Positions 43,994 to 55,103 of a DNA stretch of 58,321 nucleotides are shown here, in pieces. The notes beneath the pieces were generated by a model. That model was not told the DNA's origin, made no database searches, and saw only the letters and a program-made list of their open reading frames with translations. Positions within the stretch are counted from its first letter, which is position 1; each line of letters begins with the position of its first letter. The position numbers and the translations under genes were made by a program. The stretch lies in NCBI RefSeq assembly GCF_018860165.1, contig NZ_JAHKNG010000022.1, positions 1 through 58,321 of the forward strand, in the 5' to 3' direction. Origin of the DNA: Paracoccus marinaquae (GTDB lineage Bacteria > Pseudomonadota > Alphaproteobacteria > Rhodobacterales > Rhodobacteraceae).

Positions 43994-45817
43994 ATGGCAC
44001 GCGCACCGCTTCTGCAACTGACCGGCATCTCGCTGACCTTCGGCGGCAATCCGGTTTTCGAGGACCTCTCGCTGAACCTCCAGCCGGGCGACCGGGTGGC
44101 GCTGGTCGGCCGCAACGGGTCGGGCAAGTCCACGCTGATGAAGGTGATGGCCGGGCTGGTCGAGCCTGACCGGGGCGAGGTCGTGCGCAGCGCCGGCACC
44201 CATGTCGGCTATATGGAGCAGGATCCCGATCTTTCCGGTTTCGTCACATTGGGCGAATTTGCCCGCGCGGGGCTGGACGAGGGGCAGGGCTACCGCGTCG
44301 AGATGGCGGCCGAGGGGTTGAAATTCGACCCCGACCGGCCGGTTTCCACCGCTTCGGGCGGCGAGCGGCGGCGCGCGGCACTGGCCCGGCTGCTGGCGCA
44401 GGCCTCCGAACTGATGCTGCTGGACGAGCCCACGAACCATCTGGATATCGAGGCGATCGGCTGGCTTGAGGATCACCTGAAGCAGACCCGCGCCGCCTAT
44501 GTGCTGATCAGCCATGACCGCGCCTTCCTGCGCAACCTGACCCGCGCGACGCTGTGGATCGACCGTGGCGAGGTGCGGCGCCAGGAACGGGGCTTCGCGG
44601 GCTTCGAGGACTGGCGCGAAGCCACCTGGGCGGCCGAGGACGAGGCCCGCCACAAGCTGGACCGCAAGATCAAGGCCGAGGCGCGGTGGGCGGTCGAGGG
44701 GATCAGCGCGCGGCGCAAGCGCAATCAGGGCCGGGTTCGGGCGCTGGCCGCATTGCGGGCCGAACGCGCCGCCCAGATCCGCCGGCAGGGCACGGCGGCG
44801 CTGGCGCTGGAGACCGGGCCGCAATCGGGCCGCAAGGTGATCGAGGCCAAGGGTATCACCAAGACCTTCGGCAACCGCGCCATCCTGAGGCCCTTCGATC
44901 TGCGGATCATGCGCGGCGACCGGGTGGCCTTTGTCGGCCCGAACGGCGTCGGCAAGACCACCCTGATCCGCCTGCTGACCGGCGAGATCGCGCCCGATCA
45001 GGGTCAGGTCACGCTGGGCAAGAACCTTGAACTGGCGGTCTTCGATCAGGCCCGCGCGACGCTGAACCCCGATCTGTCGCTGTGGGATTCGCTGACCGCC
45101 GATCCGGCGATGCGGGTCTCGGGCCGGGCCGATCAGGTGATGGTGCGCGGCCAGCCCCGGCATGTCGTCGGCTACCTGAAGGACTTCCTGTTCGACGAGG
45201 CACAGGCCCGCGCCCCCGTGCGCAGCCTGTCGGGGGGCGAGAAGGCGCGGCTGCTGTTGGCGCGGCTGATGGCGCGGCCCTCGAACCTCTTGGTGCTGGA
45301 CGAACCGACCAACGATCTGGACGTGGAAACGCTGGATCTGCTGCAGGATATCCTCGGCGACTATGACGGCACCGTGCTGCTGGTCAGCCATGACCGCGAT
45401 TTCATCGACCGGGTTGCCGATACCACCGTGGCGATGGAGGGTGACGGCCGTGCCGTGGTCTATGCCGGCGGCTGGAGCGATTATCGCGCGCAACGGGGCG
45501 AGGACGCCCCCGTGGCGCGTGCCGCGACGCCCCCCGCGCCATCCGTCAGAAGCCCGGAACCGGTGGGTGAGAAGACGAAGCCGGCAAAGACCGGACTCAG
45601 CTTCACCGAAAAGCACCGTCTGGTCGAGCTGCCTGCCATCATCGAGCGGCTGGAGGCCGAGATCGCGAGATTGTCCGAGTTTCTGGCCCAGCCGGATCTG
45701 TACCAGGCCGCGCCGGCAAAGTTCCAGAAGGCAACCGATGCACTGGCCGAACGGCAGGTCGCGCTTGCTGCGGCCGAGGAAGAGTGGCTGCTGCTTGAAG
45801 AGAAGGCCGCATCCTAG
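43994..45817 (+). CDS. uup: ABC-F family ATPase, Uup-like
   Basis: A 607-residue cytoplasmic protein with two ABC domains and no membrane part. Domain 1: Walker A GRNGSGKST near 38-46, signature SGGERRRAALARLL, Walker B LMLLDEPTNHLDIEAI. Domain 2: GPNGVGKTTLIR near 316, LSGGEKARLLLARL, LVLDEPTNDLDVETLDLLQD. A C-terminal charged tail of about 105 residues includes a coiled coil (IIERLEAEIARLSEFL), the mark of Uup, which binds DNA branches or ribosomes. It precedes rplU. Confidence 0.92.
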   Translation: MARAPLLQLTGISLTFGGNPVFEDLSLNLQPGDRVALVGRNGSGKSTLMKVMAGLVEPDRGEVVRSAGTHVGYMEQDPDLSGFVTLGEFARAGLDEGQGYRVEMAAEGLKFDPDRPVSTASGGERRRAALARLLAQASELMLLDEPTNHLDIEAIGWLEDHLKQTRAAYVLISHDRAFLRNLTRATLWIDRGEVRRQERGFAGFEDWREATWAAEDEARHKLDRKIKAEARWAVEGISARRKRNQGRVRALAALRAERAAQIRRQGTAALALETGPQSGRKVIEAKGITKTFGNRAILRPFDLRIMRGDRVAFVGPNGVGKTTLIRLLTGEIAPDQGQVTLGKNLELAVFDQARATLNPDLSLWDSLTADPAMRVSGRADQVMVRGQPRHVVGYLKDFLFDEAQARAPVRSLSGGEKARLLLARLMARPSNLLVLDEPTNDLDVETLDLLQDILGDYDGTVLLVSHDRDFIDRVADTTVAMEGDGRAVVYAGGWSDYRAQRGEDAPVARAATPPAPSVRSPEPVGEKTKPAKTGLSFTEKHRLVELPAIIERLEAEIARLSEFLAQPDLYQAAPAKFQKATDALAERQVALAAAEEEWLLLEEKAAS

Positions 45818-45826
45818 GCGCTTGCC

Positions 45827-45855
45827 TTGACTTGTGCGCCCGAATCCGCCATATC
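45827..45855 (+). promoter_or_regulatory. Promoter of rplU-rpmA
   Basis: TTGACT (45827-45832), a 17-base spacer and CATATC (45850-45855) just after the uup stop. RNA would start near 45862, giving a leader of about 140 bases. Confidence 0.6.
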
Positions 45856-45906
45856 CACGCGACCGGCCGGGCAATTGCCCTTGGCCGGTGTGTTATTTTC
45901 AACGAA

Positions 45907-45968
45907 CCCCGTCCGACAACGGGGCGCAGTCCGAAGGCGGGGCAACCCCGAAACGCCGGCAATGCCGG
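45907..45968 (+). ncRNA. Structured 5' leader of rplU (candidate autoregulatory element)
   Basis: Three adjacent perfect hairpins lie in the rplU leader: CCCCG/CGGGG (45907-45911 with 45920-45924), CGGGG/CCCCG (45938-45942 with 45946-45950) and CCGGC/GCCGG (45956-45960 with 45964-45968). Because the four C4G/CG4 arms are interchangeable, arm 1 can pair with arm 3 and arm 2 with arm 4 instead, a switch-like layout. L21 leaders in other bacteria carry RNA structures thought to bind ribosomal protein; whether this is one is not known. Confidence 0.5.
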
Positions 45969-46003
45969 GGCCGCAGGGCGCGGAAGACGAAGGAAACGAA
46001 GCG

Positions 46004-46372
46004 ATGTTCGCGGTTCTGAAAACGGGCGGCAAGCAATACAAGGTGCAGGCGGGCGACGTCCTGCGCGTCGAGAAACTGAGCGCCGCCGCTGGCGAGAAAG
46101 TCCAGTTCAACGATATCCTGATGGTCGGCTCGACCCTTGGTGCGCCGCTGGTCGATGGGGCCTGCGTGCAGGCCGAGGTGATCGACCAGATCAAGGCCGA
46201 CAAGGTGGTGACCTATGTCAAGCGCCGCCGCAAGCACAGCTCGCAGCGCACCCGTGGCCATCGCCAGCAGCTGACCCTGCTGCGGGTGACCGAGGTTCTG
46301 GAAAACGGCGCGGACAAGACCGGCGTGAAAGCCGCCCTCGGTGCCCGCAGCAAAGCCAACGCCGAAGCGTAA
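46004..46372 (+). CDS. rplU: 50S ribosomal protein L21
   Basis: A 122-residue ribosomal protein. It starts MFAVLKTGGKQYKVQAGDVL and carries VVTYVKRRRKHSSQRTRGHR, the rRNA-binding loop, near residues 68-87. It has a short alphaproteobacterial C-terminal tail. The ATG at 46004 has AAGGAA upstream. rpmA starts 12 bases after the stop. Confidence 0.97.
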   Translation: MFAVLKTGGKQYKVQAGDVLRVEKLSAAAGEKVQFNDILMVGSTLGAPLVDGACVQAEVIDQIKADKVVTYVKRRRKHSSQRTRGHRQQLTLLRVTEVLENGADKTGVKAALGARSKANAEA

Positions 46373-46384
46373 GGAGACTGACCC

Positions 46385-46657
46385 ATGGCACATAAGAAAG
46401 CAGGCGGTTCGTCCCGCAACGGCCGCGACTCGGCCGGTCGCCGTCTTGGCGTGAAACTCTATGGCGGTCAGGAAGCGATCGCCGGCAACATCATCGTGCG
46501 CCAGCGCGGCACCAAATGGTGGCCGGGCGACAATGTCGGCATGGGCAAGGATCATACCCTGTTCGCGCTGACTGACGGTCATGTGAGTTTCCGAAAGGGG
46601 CTCAAGGGCCGTACCTTCATTTCGGTCCTGCCTGCGAGCCTCGAAGCCGCCGAGTAA
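46385..46657 (+). CDS. rpmA: 50S ribosomal protein L27
   Basis: A 90-residue ribosomal protein, starting [20 protein letters not shown] and holding GVKLYGGQ and [20 protein letters not shown]. Its N-terminal tail reaches the peptidyl-transferase centre. AAGGAG lies just before the ATG. Two tandem hairpins follow its stop. Confidence 0.97.
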   Translation: MAHKKAGGSSRNGRDSAGRRLGVKLYGGQEAIAGNIIVRQRGTKWWPGDNVGMGKDHTLFALTDGHVSFRKGLKGRTFISVLPASLEAAE

Positions 46658-46665
46658 CCCAATAT

Positions 46666-46717
46666 TAACATTCCGATGTTAGGGGGATCGGCGGAAGCCG
46701 GTCCCCCGGTTCGTTTT
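46666..46717 (+). terminator. Tandem terminator hairpins after rpmA
   Basis: TAACAT/ATGTTA (46666-46681, loop TCCG) is followed immediately by a strong GC stem: GGGGATCGGC (46683-46692) with GCCGGTCCCC (46697-46706) around the GNRA tetraloop GGAA, then CGGTTCGTTTT. The second is a good intrinsic terminator for rplU-rpmA. Confidence 0.85.
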
Positions 46718-46745
46718 AAGGATCTGTTTTCCAGGGGGAGGGAAA

Positions 46746-47333
46746 ATGGTGATGTCTGCACCGATGCGGGAGGGAACGCGGTTGGATGATCTGAAACTGG
46801 CCGACGCGGTCCTGAACCAGCCCGTCATCGAGACCGAGCGTTTCCTGCTGCGCCCTCTGCGCCCGTCGGACGCGGGAATGATCGCGCATTATACCTCGGA
46901 TCGCCGCGTGGCCGAGGGAACCCGCGCGATCCCGCATCCGCTGCCGCCCGGCGCGGCCGAGGATTTCGTCGCCCGCGCCCTGTCGGCGAAACGGCTCGAG
47001 GATGTCTGGGCCATCGACGGCTCGGGCCATCGGCTGGCCGAGCTTCTGGGCGTTGTCTCGCTGACCCGGATGGAGGGCGATCAGTCCGAGCTGGGCTTCT
47101 GGATCGGTGCGGGGTTCTGGAATACCGGATTTGCGACCGAGGCGGTCGAGGCGCTGGTTGCGGCCAATCCGCATCGCTCGCGAACGCTGTTTGCCGAGGC
47201 GTTTCAGGACAATCCCGGTTCGGCCCGGGTGCTGACCAATTGCGGCTTCGTCTATCTGGGCGATGCGGAAAGCTGGTCGGTGGCGCGCGGGGCGCGGGTG
47301 CCGACCTGGACCTATCTGCGCAAGATGGACTGA
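46746..47333 (+). CDS. GNAT-family N-acetyltransferase (RimJ/RimL type)
   Basis: A 195-residue acetyltransferase. [20 protein letters not shown] near residues 27-46 opens the domain, [20 protein letters not shown] near 118-137 is the acetyl-CoA loop, and [20 protein letters not shown] is the conserved C-terminal part. It resembles enzymes acetylating ribosomal protein N-termini, and it follows rpmA, but the tandem terminator separates them. The ATG at 46746 has GGGGGAGGG just upstream; ATG at 46752 is an alternative. Confidence 0.85.
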   Translation: MVMSAPMREGTRLDDLKLADAVLNQPVIETERFLLRPLRPSDAGMIAHYTSDRRVAEGTRAIPHPLPPGAAEDFVARALSAKRLEDVWAIDGSGHRLAELLGVVSLTRMEGDQSELGFWIGAGFWNTGFATEAVEALVAANPHRSRTLFAEAFQDNPGSARVLTNCGFVYLGDAESWSVARGARVPTWTYLRKMD

Positions 47334-47354
47334 GGCGGCTTTCCGAGGTCGTTG

Positions 47355-47378
47355 GGGGGGCGCTCGCGCCCCCTTTTT
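47355..47378 (+). terminator. Rho-independent terminator of the GNAT gene
   Basis: GGGGGCG (47356-47362), loop CTCG, CGCCCCC (47367-47373), then TTTTT. It lies 22 bases after the GNAT stop. Confidence 0.85.
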
Positions 47379-47478
47379 GGTTCCTGACGACGCAGGGTTC
47401 TTTGACCGGGACCGGGCAGGTTGCAGATTCTGCAAGGCAGGCGATTGCATTCCTGCACAGCCAGCCTATCTGAGCGGG

Positions 47479-48498
47479 ATGAGCATTCCATATTCCCTTC
47501 TCGATCTGGCGCCGGTGCCTGAGGGCTTTGAGGCGGCGGATGCCATCCGCAACACGCTGGACCTCGCGCGGCAGGCCGAGGGCTGGGGCTATCATCGTTA
47601 CTGGATGGCCGAACATCACAACATGCCCGGCATCGCCAGTTCCGCGACGGCGGTGCTGATCGGGCTGGTGGCGCAGGCGACCGACCGGATGCGGGTGGGC
47701 GCAGGCGGGATCATGCTGCCGAACCACGCGCCGCTGACCGTGGCCGAGGCCTTCGGCACGCTGGCGACCGTCTTTCCCGACCGGATCGATCTGGGGCTGG
47801 GGCGTGCGCCGGGTGGCGATGCGGCGGTGATCCGCGCCTTGCGGCGCGATCCGATGGCCGACAGTTTCCCGCAGGATGTGGTCGAGTTGCTGAACTATTT
47901 CGGGCCTGGGCGGGACGGTGCCGCGGTGCGGGCGCTGCCCGGCGAGGGAACCCATGTTCCCGTCTGGATTCTGGGCAGCAGTCTTTTCGGGGCGCAACTG
48001 GCCGCGCATCTGGGCCTGCCCTATGCCTTTGCCAGTCACTTCGCGCCGGACGATCTGGAGCAGGCCCTGGCGGTCTATCGCGACCTGTTCCGCCCCTCGC
48101 CCCGGGGCAGCGAGCCGCGGGTGATGCTGGCGATCAACGTCTTTGCGGCGGATGATGCCGCAGAGGCGCATTACCTGCGCACCACCATGCAGCTGGCCTT
48201 TGCAAGACTGCGCAGCGGCCAGCCCGGCAAGCTGCCCCGGCCGACCCGCGATCTGGACGCCGAGATCGGGCCGCAGATGCGGGGCCTGGTGGACCGGTCG
48301 CTGAGGATCAGCGCGGTCGGCGATGCCGGTCAGGTTCGGGACCAGCTTGCGGCGCTGATCGCGGCGCACCGGCCCGACGAGGTGATCCTGACCGGGCAGA
48401 TCCACGACCATCAGGCGCGCCTGCGCAGCTTCGAGATCGGCGCCGGCGCGATGCGCGCGCTTCAGGCCCCGCCTCAGGCGGCGGGCGCCGACAGATAG
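47479..48498 (+). CDS. LLM class flavin-dependent oxidoreductase
   Basis: A 339-residue luciferase-like monooxygenase-fold protein using reduced FMN or F420. It has [13 protein letters not shown] at the N-terminus, [20 protein letters not shown] near residues 48-67, [20 protein letters not shown], and [12 protein letters not shown]. These match the MsnO8/YhbW-like group 1 proteins often called alkanal monooxygenase-like; the substrate is unknown. The ATG at 47479 has only a weak GAGCGGG upstream. Its 3' end overlaps mtlK, on the other strand, by 25 bases. Confidence 0.88.
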   Translation: MSIPYSLLDLAPVPEGFEAADAIRNTLDLARQAEGWGYHRYWMAEHHNMPGIASSATAVLIGLVAQATDRMRVGAGGIMLPNHAPLTVAEAFGTLATVFPDRIDLGLGRAPGGDAAVIRALRRDPMADSFPQDVVELLNYFGPGRDGAAVRALPGEGTHVPVWILGSSLFGAQLAAHLGLPYAFASHFAPDDLEQALAVYRDLFRPSPRGSEPRVMLAINVFAADDAAEAHYLRTTMQLAFARLRSGQPGKLPRPTRDLDAEIGPQMRGLVDRSLRISAVGDAGQVRDQLAALIAAHRPDEVILTGQIHDHQARLRSFEIGAGAMRALQAPPQAAGADR

Positions 48499-49952
48499 GC
48501 CGCGATGGCCGCGCGGACACCCTGTTCGTGGATCAGCCGCAGCTTGCCGGCGAAAGCCTGCTGAAAGCGCGGGTTGTCGGCCAGCGCGCCGAAGGCGGTG
48601 CGGTTGCCCAGAAAGGCCAGCGGATCGTCGCGCGAGGCCAGCGCATAGGCGCGCAAACCGTCGCTGTTGTCGTCATTCGGCGCGATCTCGCGGCCGGCCT
48701 CGTCGGTGCGTTCGCAATAGCGGCACCAGAAGGCGACCTCTTGTGCCAGCCCGTCGATGGCGCGGTCGTCGCCAAGCGCGTCGGCCAGCGTCGGCAGGAT
48801 GAATTTCGGCTGCCGGTTCGAGCCGTCGAGGCACAGCCGCTGGATCGTGTCGCCGATTTCGGGATTGGCGAAGCGGCTGACGATCAGTTCCAGATAGTCG
48901 CCGTAATCGACGCCGGGGATGGGTTGCAGGGTCGGGATGATCTCGCGCGTCTCCAGCGCGCGCAGCCATGCCTCGATCTGCGGATCGGCCATGGCGTCGT
49001 GGACGAAGTGGTGACCCAGCAGCGCTGAGGGATAGGCGATGGCCGCATGGCCGCCATTGAGGATGCGCAGCTTCATCAACTCGTGCCGACCGACATCGGC
49101 CACGAATTCCGCGCCGACCCGTTCCAGCGGCGGACGGCCCTGCGGGAAATTGTCCTCAAGCACCCATTGCCGGAACGGCTCGCAGACCACCGGGGCCGCG
49201 TCCTCGATCCCGAAGCGGTCGCGGATCAGCGCGCGCTCGCGGTCCGAGGTGGCCGGCGTGATGCAGTCGACCATCGAATTCGGGAATGCCACATTCTCGC
49301 GCAGCCAGTCGGCCAGGGCCGGGTCGGATAGCTGCGCCAGTCCGGTGACGGTGCGGGCGCAGACATGGCCATTCTCGGGCAGGTTGTCGCAGGACAGCAC
49401 GGTGAAGGGCGCCTGACCCGTGGCGCGGCGGCGACGCAGGGCGGCAAGGATCATGCCGAAGACGCTCTGCGGGGCATCCGGGTTGGCGGCGTCATGCAGC
49501 ATGTCGGGATGCGCGGCATCGAACCCGTCGGTCTTGGCATCGACGTAATAGCCGCCCTCGGTGATGGTCAGCGAGACGATCCGGATCGCCGGATCGGCCA
49601 TGGCGGAAATCACCGCCTGCGGATCGACCCCGACGAAATCGATCATCGCGCCGGTGATGCGGGCCGACAGGCCCTTCGGGTCCAGTTCGACCACCGTGGT
49701 CAGCCAGTCCTGCGCCGACAGCCTGTCGCGCATCGCCGCATCACCGGCCCGGACCCCGGCGCCGACCAGCGCCCAGTCTTGCCCCTCGCCCGACTCGAAC
49801 AGCCGGTCCAGATACCAGGCCATATGGGCGCGATGAAAATTGCCCACGCCGACATGAAGGATGCCGGGACGCAGCCCGGCGCGGTCATAGCCGGGCCGGC
49901 TGACCGGTTCGGGCAGGCCGGACAGGGTCGCGAGGGACAGGGCGATAGCCAT
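48474..49952 (-). CDS. mtlK: Mannitol 2-dehydrogenase (long-chain polyol dehydrogenase)
   Basis: A 492-residue NAD-dependent enzyme oxidising mannitol (and arabitol or sorbitol) to the ketose. [20 protein letters not shown] near residues 30-49 binds NAD; the catalytic lysine motif [18 protein letters not shown] lies near 290-307. It is the last gene of the smo operon, 80 bases after smoS. The ATG at 49952 (AAAGG upstream) is chosen; ATG at 49970 is possible. It matches Rhodobacter sphaeroides MtlK. No fructokinase or xylulokinase gene follows here. Confidence 0.93.
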   Translation of the reverse strand: MAIALSLATLSGLPEPVSRPGYDRAGLRPGILHVGVGNFHRAHMAWYLDRLFESGEGQDWALVGAGVRAGDAAMRDRLSAQDWLTTVVELDPKGLSARITGAMIDFVGVDPQAVISAMADPAIRIVSLTITEGGYYVDAKTDGFDAAHPDMLHDAANPDAPQSVFGMILAALRRRRATGQAPFTVLSCDNLPENGHVCARTVTGLAQLSDPALADWLRENVAFPNSMVDCITPATSDRERALIRDRFGIEDAAPVVCEPFRQWVLEDNFPQGRPPLERVGAEFVADVGRHELMKLRILNGGHAAIAYPSALLGHHFVHDAMADPQIEAWLRALETREIIPTLQPIPGVDYGDYLELIVSRFANPEIGDTIQRLCLDGSNRQPKFILPTLADALGDDRAIDGLAQEVAFWCRYCERTDEAGREIAPNDDNSDGLRAYALASRDDPLAFLGNRTAFGALADNPRFQQAFAGKLRLIHEQGVRAAIAAYLSAPAA

Positions 49953-50032
49953 GGTGGAACCTTTCGTCATGCTGATGCGATGCGCGTGGCGATGACGCGC
50001 GGTGGTGTCGGCGGGAACGGACAGGCCGGAGG

Positions 50033-50802
50033 TCAGCTCATCCACTGGCCGCCATCGACATTGTAGGTCTGGGCGACGATGTAATCGGCCTCGTCCGAGG
50101 CCAGGAAAATCGCCATCCCGGTCAGGTCCGCGGCCGTTCCCATGCGACCGTAAGGTACGGCGGCGCCGACCTCGCGCTTCTTCTGGCCCGGTGCCTTGCC
50201 CTCGTATTTGGCGAAGAAGGCGTCGACCCCGTCCCAATGCTCGCCATCGACCACGCCCGGTGCGATGGCGTTCACGTTGATGCCATGGCCGATCAGGTTC
50301 AGCCCGGCCGATTGCGTCAGGCTGATGACCGCGGCCTTCGAGGCGCAATAGACCGCCACCAGCGGCTCTCCGCGCCGGCCGGCCTGACTGGCCATGTTGA
50401 TGATCCGGCCGCCGCTGCCGCGCGCGATCATGCCGCGCGCGACCGCCTGCATCATGAACAGTGCGCCCGAGACATTGACCGCGAAGATGCGTTCGTAGTC
50501 GGCGCGGGTGATCTCGGCGATGGGGGCGGCCGTGAACAGGGCGGCATTGTTGATCAGGATGTCGATGCCGCCGAAACCCGCCTCGACCTCGGCCACGCAG
50601 CGGTCGATCGACGACTGATCGGTCACGTCCAGCCGCACCGCGACGGCGCCCTTGCCCAGCCCGCCGGCCGCGGCCTGCGCGGCCTCGAGATTGATGTCGC
50701 AGATCGCCACCTGCGCGCCCTCTGCCAGATAGGCGCGGGCGAATTCCAGACCGATCCCGCGCGCCGCGCCGGTGATCAGCGCGCGCTTGCCCTCAAGCCG
50801 TT

Positions 50803-50806
<4 letters not shown>
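50033..50806 (-). CDS. smoS: Sorbitol dehydrogenase, short-chain type (SmoS)
   Basis: A 257-residue SDR enzyme oxidising sorbitol (glucitol), and often galactitol, to the ketose with NAD. It shows [20 protein letters not shown] near residues 10-29, DVTD, the NNAA motif, catalytic Ser in [10 protein letters not shown], and Y-x-x-x-K in [16 protein letters not shown]. The C-terminus [12 protein letters not shown] is as in R. sphaeroides SmoS. It overlaps smoK by four bases. Confidence 0.92.
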
Positions 50807-51807
<1,001 letters not shown>

Positions 51808-51819
51808 GATGTCCTCCGA

Positions 51820-52644
51820 TTACTTCACGGCGCCGAAGGTCAGGCCGCGGACAAGTTGTTTCTGGCTGAACCAGCCCAGGATCAGGATCGGCGCGATGGC
51901 CATGGTCGAGGCCGCCGACAGCTTGGCCCAGAACAGGCCCTGCGGGCTGGAAAACGAGGCGATGAAGGCCGAGAGCGGCGCGGCATTGGTGGTGGTCAGC
52001 TGGATCGTCCAGAAGGCCTCGTTCCAGGCCAGGATGACGTTCAGCAGCAGCGTCGAGGCGATGCCCGGCACGGCCATCGGCGTCAGGATATGCACGATCT
52101 CGTCGCGCAGCGTGGCCCCGTCCATCCGCGCGGCCTCGAGGATCTCGCCTGGGATCTCGCGGAAATAGGTATAGAGCATCCAGACCACGATCGGCAGGTT
52201 GATCAGCATCAGCAGGATGGTCAGCCCGATGCGGGTATCCATCAGCCCGGTGCGCAGGAAGATCAGGTAGATCGGCACCAGCACGGCCACGGCGGGCATC
52301 ATCTTGGTGCTTAGCATCCACATCAGGATGTCCTTGGTGCGCTTCGTGGGCGAGAAGGCCATCGCCCAGGCCGCCGGGATCGCCACGATCAGCGCGAGGA
52401 TGGTCGAGCCGACCGACAGGATCACCGAATTCATGAACGGCTTGAAGTAGTCATTCTGCGACTGGACGGCCTGATAGCTTTCGAAGGTGAAGGACGGGAT
52501 CAGGTTGAAGCCCGCGATGGCCTCCTGCTCGGTCTTCAGGCTGGTGATGATCGCGTAGAGGATCGGGAAGAAGATCACCAGGGCCACGATCCAGGCGGCG
52601 ATGGTCCAGCCGATCTTCTGGTTGCGGGATACGGCGCGTGCCAT
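51820..52644 (-). CDS. smoG: Polyol ABC transporter permease (SmoG)
   Basis: A 274-residue MalG-type inner-membrane permease with six helices. The EAA loop that docks the ATPase reads EAARMDGATLRDEIVHILTP near residues 171-190. The start MARAVSRNQKIGW has GAGGAAAA upstream. It begins 10 bases after the smoF stop, in order smoE-smoF-smoG-smoK. Confidence 0.94.
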   Translation of the reverse strand: MARAVSRNQKIGWTIAAWIVALVIFFPILYAIITSLKTEQEAIAGFNLIPSFTFESYQAVQSQNDYFKPFMNSVILSVGSTILALIVAIPAAWAMAFSPTKRTKDILMWMLSTKMMPAVAVLVPIYLIFLRTGLMDTRIGLTILLMLINLPIVVWMLYTYFREIPGEILEAARMDGATLRDEIVHILTPMAVPGIASTLLLNVILAWNEAFWTIQLTTTNAAPLSAFIASFSSPQGLFWAKLSAASTMAIAPILILGWFSQKQLVRGLTFGAVK

Positions 52645-52654
52645 GTTTTCCTCC

Positions 52655-53524
<870 letters not shown>

Positions 53525-53569
53525 GGCGGGTTTCCTCCTGATGGCGCAGCGCAAGGCTGTGCGGGCGGG

Positions 53570-53601
53570 GCCTGGTCCGGATCCTGTGTCCCGGGCCAGG
53601 C
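53570..53601 (-). terminator. Intra-operon hairpin after smoE
   Basis: GCCTGGTCCGG (53570-53580) and CCGGGCCAGGC (53591-53601) pair over 11 bp with one G-T wobble and a 10-base loop, 19 bases past the smoE stop. No T tract follows. It probably stabilises the smoE mRNA end or lowers downstream expression. Confidence 0.65.
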
Positions 53602-53620
53602 ATCGGCAGGGAGGGAGGAG

Positions 53621-54943
53621 TTACTTGATGTAGCCTGCCCGCGTCATCTCGCGCGTGGTATTGGCCTGGGCGCCGGCCAGCGCATCATCGGCCGACATCT
53701 GCCCGGCGAGGGCCGCCGAGAACTGCTGCCCCACGGCGGTCCCGATGCCCTGGAATTCCGGAATGCCGACGAACTGCCCGCCGGTATAGGGAATGTCCTG
53801 CACCGAGGCCTTCTGGGTATTTGCGGCGTTCATCGAGGTCAGGGTCATCGCCGCGAAGGGCGCCGCTGCCTGATAGTCGGCATTCTCGTAAAGCGAGGTC
53901 CGCGTGCCCGGAGGGGCCGCGCGCCAGCCCTTGCCGGCCGCGACCAGCGCCGCGTAATCCGGCCCCGTGGCCCAGGCGATGAAGGCTTTCGCTGCCTCCG
54001 GTGCATCCGACGAAGTCGGGATCGCAAGGCTCCATGCCCACAGCCAGTTGCCGTGGTTGTCGACGCCCTCCTTGTTCGGGAACTGGGCAAAGCCGACCTT
54101 GTCGGCGACGGTCGAGTTCTCGGGATCGGTCACAAAGCTGGCGGCGACGGTGGCGTCGATCCAGATACCGCACTTGCCCTGCTGGAACAGCGACAGGTTC
54201 TCGTTGAAGCCGTTCGAGGAGGCACCCGGCGGGCCGTATTCGTTCATCATGGTCAGATAGTCGGTCAGCGTGGCCTTCCATTCCTCGCTGTCGAATTGCG
54301 GTGCCCAGTCCGGGTTGAACCAGCGCGCGCCATAGCTGTTGGCCATGGCGGTGAGGAAGGCCATGTTCTCGCCCCAGCCGGGTTTGCCGCGCAGGCAGAT
54401 GCCCGAGATCTCGGCATCCCTGTCGGTCATCGCCTCGGCTGCGGCCATGATATCGGTCCAGGTCGGGCTGTCGGGAATGGTCACGCCCGCGGCCTCGGCC
54501 AGATCGGTGCGGTACATCACCATCGCCGATTCCCCGTAGAAGGGGGCGGCATAAAGCGTGCCATCGACCGACAGCGCCTCGCGCACGGCCGGCAGCAGGT
54601 CATCGGCCTGGTATTCGGCCGGCAGGTCGTTCAGCGGCACCAGCCATTGCTGCTTGGCCCAGATCGGAACCTCGTAGGTGCCGATGGTCAGGACATCATA
54701 CTGGCCGCCCTTGGTGGCGATATCGGTGGTCACGCGTTCGCGCAGGATGTTTTCCTCCAGCGTCACCCAGTCGACCTTGATGCCAGGATTATTGGCTTCG
54801 AAATCAGCGGTCAGGCCCTGCATGACGATCATGTCGCCATTGTTCACGGTGGCGACTGTCAGCGTGGTGTCCTGCGCGGCCGCAAGCCCGGCCGATGCGC
54901 ATAGCGCAGTGGCGCCCATCAGGGCGCGGAATGTCGTGTTCAT
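53621..54943 (-). CDS. smoE: Polyol ABC transporter substrate-binding protein (SmoE)
   Basis: A 440-residue periplasmic binding protein of the MalE/UgpB type. The signal peptide MNTTFRALMGATALCASAGL ends near AAAQ/DT. TLTVATVNNGDMIVMQGLTA, YDVLTIGTYEVPIWAKQQWL and the late GWRAAPPGTRTSLY are as expected for sorbitol/mannitol binding proteins. The ATG at 54943 has GGGAGG seven bases upstream. It is the first transporter gene after the regulator, behind its own promoter at 54990-55018. Confidence 0.92.
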   Translation of the reverse strand: MNTTFRALMGATALCASAGLAAAQDTTLTVATVNNGDMIVMQGLTADFEANNPGIKVDWVTLEENILRERVTTDIATKGGQYDVLTIGTYEVPIWAKQQWLVPLNDLPAEYQADDLLPAVREALSVDGTLYAAPFYGESAMVMYRTDLAEAAGVTIPDSPTWTDIMAAAEAMTDRDAEISGICLRGKPGWGENMAFLTAMANSYGARWFNPDWAPQFDSEEWKATLTDYLTMMNEYGPPGASSNGFNENLSLFQQGKCGIWIDATVAASFVTDPENSTVADKVGFAQFPNKEGVDNHGNWLWAWSLAIPTSSDAPEAAKAFIAWATGPDYAALVAAGKGWRAAPPGTRTSLYENADYQAAAPFAAMTLTSMNAANTQKASVQDIPYTGGQFVGIPEFQGIGTAVGQQFSAALAGQMSADDALAGAQANTTREMTRAGYIK

Positions 54944-54989
54944 GGTTTCCTCCCTTGACGGCAAGAGCAATTGCCAAGCCGATGGGCAA

Positions 54990-55018
54990 ATACTCACAAA
55001 TTAAACTGAGTCTGTCAA
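54990..55018 (-). promoter_or_regulatory. smoE promoter with internal operator
   Basis: On the minus strand a perfect TTGACA (55018-55013), a 17-base spacer and GAGTAT (54995-54990). Within it lies the inverted repeat ACTCA (54992-54996), 10 bases, TGAGT (55007-55011). An AT-rich direct repeat CAAATA/CAAATT overlaps. The SorC-type regulator encoded just upstream is the natural protein to bind here, giving polyol-induced expression. Confidence 0.65.
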
Positions 55019-55103
55019 TCACCGACGACGCCCATGCCTCGCGGGGCAACGGGTTGCTGTCACAAGCATCGGTTCTGAATGGATATTTCCGCAGCCCGGG
55101 CGG

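Noticed and set aside
43949..45874. 641-codon minus-strand frame opposite uup
   Set aside because: Antisense shadow; the ABC-F motifs on the plus strand are complete.
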